Assembly (NCBI GenBank): GCA_947452415.1
Contig: CANGCT010000008.1
Span: 1 to 45,921, forward strand
From: Flavobacteriaceae bacterium
GTDB lineage: Bacteria > Bacteroidota > Bacteroidia > Flavobacteriales > Flavobacteriaceae
Length of the DNA: 45,921 bases
Direction: 5' to 3'
Shown: piece by piece, positions 16,957 to 24,390 of the stretch
Layout of the letters: each line of letters opens with the position of its first letter
Position numbering within the stretch: the first letter of the stretch is position 1
Notes under the pieces: generated by a model
What the model was told of the DNA's origin: nothing
Seen by the model: only the letters and a program-made list of their open reading frames with translations
The model's database searches: none
Translations under genes and position numbers: made by a program

Positions 16957-17697
16957 TTATTTATTTTCGGTTGTATTTATAGTTTCCCAGACTTTAAAAT
17001 TTCTGTAGGCAAAATGCGTCCACTGCATTTGTCTAAATCCAATTTTTCCATCTTCAAGAATTTTTCCGTATTTTATTCCGTCATCCGTCCAGTCGATAAC
17101 TTTTCTATCGTCAATAAACAAAAGAATTTTTCCTTCTTGTTTTATTAATTTCATTTTATGAATTGCTATTGATTGCACCGGAATTCCGAATTCACCTGTT
17201 TGTACCAAATTGAAACCTTTATTTTTTCTCAAATTGGCGGTTTCTCTATTGGGATTATCTCTGCCATTTGCATAATAGGATATGTGGTAATCGTTCATGG
17301 CGCCTTTGGTATAATCGGTAAAGGTTCCCAGAGTTCTTTTGGGCATCGAAGCATCAAAAATACTTTCCCCTTTCAATCCTTTAGCAGCAAAAAAAACAAT
17401 ACACAATCCGGCATCAATTTCCTGATTTTGGGCTTCCCATTCGGCTATGAAATTTCCAGGAAAATCTACAGGACACCAAAAAACGTGATGGCCTTCTTCC
17501 TTTGGCGAATAAAGGTGCATCCAATTGTCTTTGAATTCCACTTTTGCTGGGCCTTCCAAAATCCAATCTTTTACCAATTCCGAATTAGACAAAGCATTGC
17601 TGTACAGTAATTTTCCTTTAGAAAATTCTTGAGAGTAACTAGTACTAGTAAGTACAACAAGTAATGCCAAAAAAATATTTTTTATGGTATTTTTCAT
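16957..17697 (-). CDS. DUF1961 family secreted protein
   Basis: A 246-residue exported protein of the DUF1961 (YesU-like) family. YesU, from the B. subtilis rhamnogalacturonan cluster, has a concanavalin-like beta-sandwich fold. The signal peptide is MKNTIKNIFLALLVVLTSTSYSQ. Typical family stretches include HHVFWCPVDFPGNFIAEWE, DAGLCIVFFAAKG, a mid-protein SYYANGRDNPNRETANLRK, and a C-terminal GKIGFRQMQWTHFAYRNFKVWE. No enzymatic activity is established for the family. A role in binding or trimming acidic oligosaccharides is inference from its repeated presence in uronate-glycan loci. It lies four bases after the cupin-like gene, so the two are probably co-translated. Confidence 0.85.
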   Translation of the reverse strand: MKNTIKNIFLALLVVLTSTSYSQEFSKGKLLYSNALSNSELVKDWILEGPAKVEFKDNWMHLYSPKEEGHHVFWCPVDFPGNFIAEWEAQNQEIDAGLCIVFFAAKGLKGESIFDASMPKRTLGTFTDYTKGAMNDYHISYYANGRDNPNRETANLRKNKGFNLVQTGEFGIPVQSIAIHKMKLIKQEGKILLFIDDRKVIDWTDDGIKYGKILEDGKIGFRQMQWTHFAYRNFKVWETINTTENK

Positions 17698-17701
17698 CTA
17701 A

Positions 17702-18355
17702 TTAATTATGCTCAATTTTATATTCTATAACAATATTAAACAACGGAATTGCACTAAGATTTTTGGTTACATGTACCATTGGCTCGGCAAATTTTACTGT
17801 GTTTGCAACTTGAATTCCAGTTCCGGGTTTGCCGTTTGGAGAATTTCGAGGGTCGGTCAATTGCACCTGATTTAACCTAACCACCACTCTTTGCGCATGG
17901 CTGTGCAATTCTCTTGTATCGCCTGGGTCTAGTCGTTCTTCAAAAACTCGAAATTCGGTATTTTCATATATTATCTTATTCTTTAATGGTTCCACCCATT
18001 GGGATGGTTTGGTTAAAAGAGGATGATCTTTCTTTAAGGCAATTTCAAAATAAGATCCTTTAGGCAAATCGTAAAATTCATTTTCTAGAAAAACAGCAAT
18101 TTGTCCACGATCAATTGTAATTAAACCTCGATTACTTTTGAATTTTATTTTATCTAAAGCTACAATTATTCTGGTTCCAAAATTTGGAGTATTTGCTATA
18201 GTGCAAGCTGCTCCATCCCGAAGAACTCGCATATAAGCATTGTCTAAAGCAATAGAATCTTTAGTAATTTCAAATGGATAAATTCCATGACTATTGGCTA
18301 GAGATACATCGCCCTTAAATACAATCCAAATAAAAAAGAAAAAGAAAAATCTCAT
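17702..18355 (-). CDS. exported cupin-like protein of unknown function
   Basis: A 217-residue protein I cannot place in a named family. The N-terminus MRFFFFFFIWIVFKGDVSLA is a very phenylalanine-rich signal peptide. The body looks like two related beta-barrel halves. The second half contains EERLDPGDTRELHSHAQRV, a cupin-like metal-site layout with His/Glu spacing, followed by PNGKPGTGIQVANT and AEPMVHVTKN. The first half (TIANTPNFGTRIIVALDKI onward) has similar strand patterning but no histidines, as in bicupins with one dead site. It is tightly placed between FGE and DUF1961 (nine and four bases), so it is part of the catabolic run. A metal-dependent sugar-modifying or binding role is possible but unproven. 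Confidence 0.7.
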   Translation of the reverse strand: MRFFFFFFIWIVFKGDVSLANSHGIYPFEITKDSIALDNAYMRVLRDGAACTIANTPNFGTRIIVALDKIKFKSNRGLITIDRGQIAVFLENEFYDLPKGSYFEIALKKDHPLLTKPSQWVEPLKNKIIYENTEFRVFEERLDPGDTRELHSHAQRVVVRLNQVQLTDPRNSPNGKPGTGIQVANTVKFAEPMVHVTKNLSAIPLFNIVIEYKIEHN

Positions 18356-18364
18356 ACTATTTAT

Positions 18365-19480
18365 TTAATTTGAAACACATCTAAATCCTAAATGCTCCAT
18401 AGAAGAATCGGACGAACTTTTCATTCTAGCCGAAACTCTGTAGCCACTACAATAGGATTCATTACATAAAAACGATCCGCCACGCATTACTCTTTTTGCC
18501 ACTAAAGGCTCATCTGGATCATAACTTTTTAATGGCCCTTTTGGATTTAGTGCCACTTTAACTTTTTTGAAAGAATCATAATATAAATTATGGTATTTAT
18601 CGGCACACCATTCCCAAACATTTCCGGCCATATCATACAAACCATAGCCATTTGGAGCGAATGATTTTACAGGAGCAGACCCAACAAAACCATCGGTACC
18701 CTCATTTTTGTATGGGAAATTTCCTTGGAAATAATTACAATGAATTTTGCCTTCTTCTACTCTTTCGTTACCCCAAGAATACACATTTTTAGTTAATCCT
18801 CCTCTTGCTGCATATTCCCATTCGGCTTCGGTTGGCAATCGTTTTCCTGCCCATTTACAATACGCATTAGCATCGTCCCAACTAATGTGAACCACCGGGA
18901 AATTATCTTTTCCAACAATATCGCTATCTTTTCCTTTTGGATGTTTCCAATCTGCTCCGTGCGACCAACTCCACCACTGACTGTAATCTTGCAAACTAAC
19001 TTCGCCCTGTGTGGGAACAAATACTAAAGAGGCTGCTTTTAACGTTTCGGAATCTGGTTTTTCGGTATCGGGAGGCAGTTGTTTTTTTAGTTCCTCCCAA
19101 TTAATATCTTTTTCGGCTGTTGTTTTATAACCTGTTGCTGCTACAAATTTTGCAAATTGCGCATTGGTAACTTCTGTAATATCTATAAAAAAACCATTTA
19201 CTTTTACAGCATGTTTTGGAAACTCATCTTGGCGTGCTTGGTCGTTATCGCCTCCCATAGAATAAGTTCCGCTAGGAATCCAAACCATGCCTTCGTGATT
19301 AGTTATAGTTATTTTTGATTTACTTTTTGGTTGTACTTTTTTAATTCCGTAACGACTCGGAATTTTTGCTGTGCAACAAGTTTTTACAGTGTCTTTTTTC
19401 TGAAAAGAAATTAAATTGACTGTTTCTTTTGACTGCATCTCAAAACCGAAAACCATTAAAAAAATTACTAATTTATACAT
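18365..19480 (-). CDS. formylglycine-generating enzyme (sulfatase activator)
   Basis: Oxidises the active-site cysteine of Cys-type sulfatases to formylglycine, using O2 and copper. The 371-residue protein carries the full FGE-sulfatase domain: GMVWIPSGTYSMGG, FFIDITEVTNAQF, RLPTEAEWEYAARGG, and NVWEWCADKY. Decisively, it has the two catalytic cysteines in GGSFLCNESYCSGYR (C339 and C344), with the same spacing as C336/C341 of human FGE. It is therefore a real activator rather than one of the many inactive relatives. The N-terminus is hydrophobic and looks exported, which would place maturation in the periplasm with the five sulfatases. Upstream of the domain is an odd CC..PSR segment (C35, C36, P41-R43). 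It lies in the middle of the sulfatase gene run. Confidence 0.92.
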   Translation of the reverse strand: MYKLVIFLMVFGFEMQSKETVNLISFQKKDTVKTCCTAKIPSRYGIKKVQPKSKSKITITNHEGMVWIPSGTYSMGGDNDQARQDEFPKHAVKVNGFFIDITEVTNAQFAKFVAATGYKTTAEKDINWEELKKQLPPDTEKPDSETLKAASLVFVPTQGEVSLQDYSQWWSWSHGADWKHPKGKDSDIVGKDNFPVVHISWDDANAYCKWAGKRLPTEAEWEYAARGGLTKNVYSWGNERVEEGKIHCNYFQGNFPYKNEGTDGFVGSAPVKSFAPNGYGLYDMAGNVWEWCADKYHNLYYDSFKKVKVALNPKGPLKSYDPDEPLVAKRVMRGGSFLCNESYCSGYRVSARMKSSSDSSMEHLGFRCVSN

Positions 19481-19496
19481 TTCGTGTTCTTAATTA

Positions 19497-20969
19497 TTAT
19501 TTTATCCAACTCACACCAACATCCTTCTTTTTCAAAATCCAATTTGGATTAAATTCTGTTATTTCAGTTTCGGATAATTTTATTCCTTGAATAGACAATC
19601 GATTATTGATTTCCTCCAAAACTTTTTGGTCAATTTTTGTTTTCACTTTATAAATTCCATTTTGCAACGAAAACTGATTTAATTTTATTAATGAAAACCC
19701 AGATTCTGATGCTTTTCCATTGGTATAAAAATTATCTATAATTTCAAAAGTAGTATTTATATCGGTTAATTCAAATGGAGAATCATTTTCTCCAATAGTA
19801 TTTATTATGGTATTTCCAACTAAAACTACATTCTTTGCAGCAGCCGTTGGTTTATTAAGATCTTTGTTTGAAGCCCCCATTTTTATTGCTGGCCCGTACG
19901 AATTTACAACCACATTACAAGCCACAATTGCATTATCTGCGGGATAATAACCATTTAGCGGTGAATCTTTTAACCCATCCATAATTGAAATTGGAACTTT
20001 TGAATTTCCTTTTCCGCCTTCAATATTTTCTAAATAATTATTAAAAACCGTATTATTAGCATTGATAACTCTAAGGCCACCACTTCTATTTCTGCCCGAC
20101 TTTCCATTTATATAATTGCCATAAACAAAACATTTTTGTCCATGTCGTAGCACCATTGCACCATCGTTGCCTATGAAAGTATTAAATCTATAAATATTAT
20201 CCCAACTTTTATTGCTAATGATTTCGGCCTCAATTCTTTCATCCTCAAAATAATTATATTCTACCAAATTAAATCCGTGGGTGAATGAAGTTGTACTTGT
20301 ACCAACCCGAATTTGCTCTCCACCGTTAGAAGAATAGGTTCTAAATCCAAAATAATTATGATGGATATGATGAAAAGCAGAGGGAGCAACATCGCTTCCT
20401 GGAACATAGCCATTTTTTTGTTTGTATTCTACAACTAACGTTGGACCACCATTTAATTTTCCTACAAAAGTGCAATTATCCACCTCATTGTAGGTTCCGA
20501 TTAGATTTACATAATAATTTTTTTTACCACTTTCTTCTGTTGAAGAATAATTCATTATCCCACAATTAGTTAACCGACAATGGTTTGCTTCATTATTTAT
20601 TTTTTTATCTTTCGATTTAAAATCAATTACATTTTGATTTGTATCTAAAGTGCAATTTCCTTCAAATAATAATCCTTCTACTATAAGATAATTGCCACTA
20701 ATAAATAACTGTGAACTCCCTGAAAACGAAACTTTACCAGAAGTTTGGGCTCTTAAATAAATTGGATGTTCTAAAGTTCCATTAGACAAAGGGTTAAAAT
20801 TGATTTTCACATCGGTGTAAATTCCATCCTTCCAAATAATGATATCACCAGGATTGACTTTTGTTAATCCATTTTCAAACTCAGTAATTGATCCAACTAG
20901 ATATTCTGTTGCTTTTACTGGAAAAGTAAAAACCAAAAATAAAAGAATTCCAAAAATCGTTTTTTTCAT
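19497..20969 (-). CDS. PL6 polysaccharide lyase, chondroitinase-B/alginate-lyase type
   Basis: A 490-residue exported right-handed beta-helix lyase. The signal peptide is MKKTIFGILLFLVFTFPVKA. The PL6 active site is nearly superimposable on chondroitinase B. That enzyme uses Ca ligands E243 and E245 with catalytic K250, R271 and H272; here E247, E249, K254, R275 and H276 occur with identical spacing (IEAEIISNKSW and MVLRHGQ). An Asn at about 215 may be the third Ca ligand. The fold is expected to act by Ca-assisted beta-elimination on uronic acids. PL6 members cleave dermatan sulfate or alginate. Given five sulfatases in the locus, a sulfated substrate is more likely. It has no Por sorting domain, unlike the second PL6 in this window. 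Confidence 0.93.
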   Translation of the reverse strand: MKKTIFGILLFLVFTFPVKATEYLVGSITEFENGLTKVNPGDIIIWKDGIYTDVKINFNPLSNGTLEHPIYLRAQTSGKVSFSGSSQLFISGNYLIVEGLLFEGNCTLDTNQNVIDFKSKDKKINNEANHCRLTNCGIMNYSSTEESGKKNYYVNLIGTYNEVDNCTFVGKLNGGPTLVVEYKQKNGYVPGSDVAPSAFHHIHHNYFGFRTYSSNGGEQIRVGTSTTSFTHGFNLVEYNYFEDERIEAEIISNKSWDNIYRFNTFIGNDGAMVLRHGQKCFVYGNYINGKSGRNRSGGLRVINANNTVFNNYLENIEGGKGNSKVPISIMDGLKDSPLNGYYPADNAIVACNVVVNSYGPAIKMGASNKDLNKPTAAAKNVVLVGNTIINTIGENDSPFELTDINTTFEIIDNFYTNGKASESGFSLIKLNQFSLQNGIYKVKTKIDQKVLEEINNRLSIQGIKLSETEITEFNPNWILKKKDVGVSWIK

Positions 20970-20973
20970 TAAT

Positions 20974-22602
20974 TTATTTTACTTGGGATGCTAAAAAAGT
21001 AAGCATTTTAGATTTCAAATCCTTTGCAACCGATTTATATTCTTTGTCGTCTGCCACATTATTAGTTTCATTTGGATCTTTATCGTAATCGTATAATTCG
21101 GTTCCAACAATAAAATCGGGATTGAAGGCTTGCGTACTTCTAAAATTGTTATTCATCCAAATGGTATATCGGTATCTTTTGTCTCTTAATGAATATCCCA
21201 TAACTTTGGAGGAAGCATATCCTTGACGTTCCGTTTCGGTATTGTTGCCACTTCTTGGATATTGGCTAATAGAATACTCTTTTACTGATTTGGCTGATTT
21301 GTTCATTATTGGCATTAAACTTTTTCCGTCTAATATTTCTGGGATTGTAACTCCTGCTAAATCACATAATGTAGGAAAAATATCTACAAATTCAGTTGGA
21401 GCATTTGAAGTAGAAGGAGCAATTCCTGGAGCAGCTATTATCATTGGAGTACGCGTTGCTTGTTCAAAATTAGTATGCTTGCACCAAAGATTGTGATCGC
21501 CTAAATGCCATCCGTGGTCTCCCCAAAGGATAATTATGGTGTTTTTGGTTAACCCTAAAGCATCCAATTTATCTAATAATTTTCCTACTTGGGCATCGGT
21601 GTAAGAAACCGCAGCATAATAACCATGAATTAATTCTTGTTGCTTATCAATAGGTAAAGTTAATCCAAAATCTTTTTGATCGGTAAACGATAACAACGGA
21701 GGGATATCGGTATAGGCTCTAATTTCTCCTGCATTGTGATAGGCTGCTTCTACACTGTTTTTTGATTTTTCTTGAAAAGGAGCCACTGGCATATCTTCTC
21801 TTTTGTATAAATCCCAATATTTTTTTGGAGCCACAAACGGCAAGTGCGGTTTTGAAAATCCAACGGCAAAAAAGAATGGTTTTGTATCTGATTTTAATTT
21901 TTCTAAAATTTCTAAAGCACGTAAAGCATTTGCACCATCATTGTAAGCATTATCTGGAACGTCTACACATTCAACAGATGGCTTTATTGATTTGGAAACA
22001 AAATCATCTAATTCTTTATCTTTTAAACCTTTTTCTAGACCTTCTTTATTGAACTTAATTGCTAATTCTTTGGTTTCTGGTGATTGGTATGCGCCTAAAA
22101 TAGGCATACCAGTTTCTTTAGCGTAATACTTTTCTTCAGTTTTAAAATAGTTGTAAAAAGGAACACTCCATGAAGGCTCATCCATTTTTTTATCCACACA
22201 ACGGGAGTCGTAAATTTTTCCAATTCCTTGGGTTGAGTATCCTTGTGAAATTAAATACTGCGGCAAACTTAAAATATCTGGATTGATATCTCTCATTTTG
22301 GTTTTTAAGTCCCAAACTTTAGTATAATCAGGTCTTTTCCCGGTCATTATACTTGCTCTTGTTGGACCACATACGGCTTGTTGGCAATAATTACTCATGA
22401 AAACGGTTCCCCTTTTTGCTAGCCGATCTATATTTGGAGTTTTAATTAGGGTGTTTCCATAACATCCTAATACTGGTTTTAAATCATCAATAGCAATGAA
22501 AAGAATATTGGGTTTCTTTTTTTCTTGAGCAGCTACTGGCGCTAAGAATAAAAGTATAATAACAATAGATGCTATTTTAAAGAGGTACTTTGGGGTTTTC
22601 AT
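20974..22602 (-). CDS. S1_7-like sulfatase (iduronate-2-sulfatase-like), copy 1
   Basis: A 542-residue exported sulfatase with the metal pair AIDDLKP (D39, D40), formylglycine motif VCGPTR (Cys78, Arg82), the iduronate-2-sulfatase-like GIGKIYD segment, GFSKPHLPFVAPKKYWDLY, and the metal/histidine region LWGDHGWHLGDHNLW. These features put it in the same S1_7-type group as the proteins at 26227-27849 and 27862-29496, and the trio looks like the product of local duplication followed by divergence. In this copy the GKIY motif is followed by Asp rather than the His-Pro seen in the other two (GKIYHP, GKIFHP), which may change substrate fit. Iduronate-2-sulfatase-like enzymes commonly remove 2-O- or related sulfates from acidic glycans; the exact position is unknown. 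Confidence 0.93.
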   Translation of the reverse strand: MKTPKYLFKIASIVIILLFLAPVAAQEKKKPNILFIAIDDLKPVLGCYGNTLIKTPNIDRLAKRGTVFMSNYCQQAVCGPTRASIMTGKRPDYTKVWDLKTKMRDINPDILSLPQYLISQGYSTQGIGKIYDSRCVDKKMDEPSWSVPFYNYFKTEEKYYAKETGMPILGAYQSPETKELAIKFNKEGLEKGLKDKELDDFVSKSIKPSVECVDVPDNAYNDGANALRALEILEKLKSDTKPFFFAVGFSKPHLPFVAPKKYWDLYKREDMPVAPFQEKSKNSVEAAYHNAGEIRAYTDIPPLLSFTDQKDFGLTLPIDKQQELIHGYYAAVSYTDAQVGKLLDKLDALGLTKNTIIILWGDHGWHLGDHNLWCKHTNFEQATRTPMIIAAPGIAPSTSNAPTEFVDIFPTLCDLAGVTIPEILDGKSLMPIMNKSAKSVKEYSISQYPRSGNNTETERQGYASSKVMGYSLRDKRYRYTIWMNNNFRSTQAFNPDFIVGTELYDYDKDPNETNNVADDKEYKSVAKDLKSKMLTFLASQVK

Positions 22603-22659
22603 TGTAATTGATTTGTAGTTAAGATGCTTATATTGAGCAATGGTTTGATAGAATTAGAA

Positions 22660-24366
22660 TTATTTTTGAATTACCAATTTTATAGTTTTAGAATCATTAT
22701 TAGAGTGCAATTGCACTAAATATACACCATTTAAAAAGTTGGAAACATCTAGTTGTTTATTTGAGTTTATTAAATCCAATGGAGAAATAATTTGTTTAGA
22801 AATAATCTGTCCATTTGTATTAAAAATTATCAGTTCAATATCGGAATCCAAAATTTTCGGAAAATGAAGAGTAAAATTGTCTTTTGTTGGATTAGGAAAA
22901 AGAGTAACTTTTGAATTGGATATATCAAATGTATTTTCTGAGAGTACTAGATAAGAAGGACCAACTTCAGGTAAAGTTAAGGGATGGTTGGTGGTTGTGC
23001 CTGAGGTAAATTCATCACATCCCACATCTTTTAATGTAATAGTTGCAGGTCTGGCTTGTCCGCTAATGTCAAATAATAAATTGGGATCATCGTCAATATT
23101 AGTTAAATCTAAAATTGTTGGATAACTTGCACTAGCATTATCTACAGGACTGCTGGCAGATAATCCGCGATACCCTTCTGAATTTAATGTAAGAAATGGA
23201 TTAGTGCTTGTCATCCCGGAAGGTATTGTAATTCCTACGTTACCCTGATAAATATTACCAGCCCAAGTGGTACCAGTATTGGGGTTTTTATAAATAGTTC
23301 CAGAACTTTTTTGAAAAATATTATTTGCCCAAGTATTACTTACTGCTCCAATTCCACCTAAATCGATATCCCCACAATTATAAAAAGTATTATGAATAAA
23401 ATTAATATTACTAAGATTCAAGGTTCTAGGACTTGCTGTTGTAGGAGGCACTAAAGGGGCAATATACACATAAGTAACTGCATCTGCAGAACTTCCAACA
23501 CCAGAGTTTTCGAAATAATTGTTATAACAAAATATATTATTGGCTTCTTTAACTCGGATACCGCCTGCATTAATAAAGAAATTACTATAGGCTACATTAT
23601 TATCGCCATTTCTAAAACATAACATTGCATTTTGTTGGTTGGTAAAAGTGCAAAAACGAATAACATTTTCTTGACATTTTACCGACACGCTCTCACTATC
23701 ACCCAATCCAGTGTTATTAAAATAACAATGTTCCACTATGGTTCTAGATTTATTAAGATATTCAGCACCTAAACCAATTCTTACTGGTTCATTTCCGTTA
23801 TCGCCTCCAATTCCATAATAATCTTGAAAGGAGCAATATTTAATTTTATGATATCCAGGAACTGTTGCCGAGGTGGATATTTGAATGGTACATCCAGCAA
23901 TAGCATCGGCAGGTTTTTTTTCTAAATTACAAAAGGAAATCAAATTGTAAGTAGTTCCTTCTTTAATTTCAATATATTTTTTAGCATAATATCCACTAAA
24001 ATTTAACTGGGTTAGGATGTCATGACTTCCGTATACTTCAATAAGATAATTGGATCCAATATCGCCATTTGTAAATTGAAATCCGCTAAAAGTGACATAA
24101 TTTCCATTGATATTAATGTCGTCAGTTCCATTTAAATAAACACCTCCAGGAGTTTGCGCTATTACAGTAATATTGCTTTTATTGATGTTCAATGTAACAT
24201 CCAGATACGTTCCGTCTGCAAGAATTATAACATCCCCTGAATTCGAATTGTTACAAGCAGTTTGCAAAGCTGCAATAGTAGTTACATTAATTGTTGCGCC
24301 TTTTAATGAAAAGGGGGAAAGCAGTATTAATAAAAAAGGAATTATATATCTATTTATTTTTTTCAT
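22660..24366 (-). CDS. PL6-like lyase with type IX secretion sorting domain
   Basis: A 568-residue right-handed beta-helix protein. Signal peptide at residues 1-23, PL6-like helix to about 460, then a Por-secretion C-terminal domain from about 485 (VTLFPNPTKDNFTLHF ... LVIQK). The PL6 catalytic Lys and Arg appear as K230 in ESVSVK and R252 in CFRNG. The usual RHG is RNG, so the histidine following the catalytic arginine is Asn253. The acidic Ca-ligand pair is D223/E225 instead of E/E. The fold is clear and activity likely, but these substitutions and one extra residue between Lys and Arg suggest a different substrate from the chondroitinase-B-like neighbour. The sorting domain predicts export to the cell surface or medium. 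Confidence 0.85.
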   Translation of the reverse strand: MKKINRYIIPFLLILLSPFSLKGATINVTTIAALQTACNNSNSGDVIILADGTYLDVTLNINKSNITVIAQTPGGVYLNGTDDININGNYVTFSGFQFTNGDIGSNYLIEVYGSHDILTQLNFSGYYAKKYIEIKEGTTYNLISFCNLEKKPADAIAGCTIQISTSATVPGYHKIKYCSFQDYYGIGGDNGNEPVRIGLGAEYLNKSRTIVEHCYFNNTGLGDSESVSVKCQENVIRFCTFTNQQNAMLCFRNGDNNVAYSNFFINAGGIRVKEANNIFCYNNYFENSGVGSSADAVTYVYIAPLVPPTTASPRTLNLSNINFIHNTFYNCGDIDLGGIGAVSNTWANNIFQKSSGTIYKNPNTGTTWAGNIYQGNVGITIPSGMTSTNPFLTLNSEGYRGLSASSPVDNASASYPTILDLTNIDDDPNLLFDISGQARPATITLKDVGCDEFTSGTTTNHPLTLPEVGPSYLVLSENTFDISNSKVTLFPNPTKDNFTLHFPKILDSDIELIIFNTNGQIISKQIISPLDLINSNKQLDVSNFLNGVYLVQLHSNNDSKTIKLVIQK

Positions 24367-24390
24367 TATAAAATATTATTTCAAGAAAAT

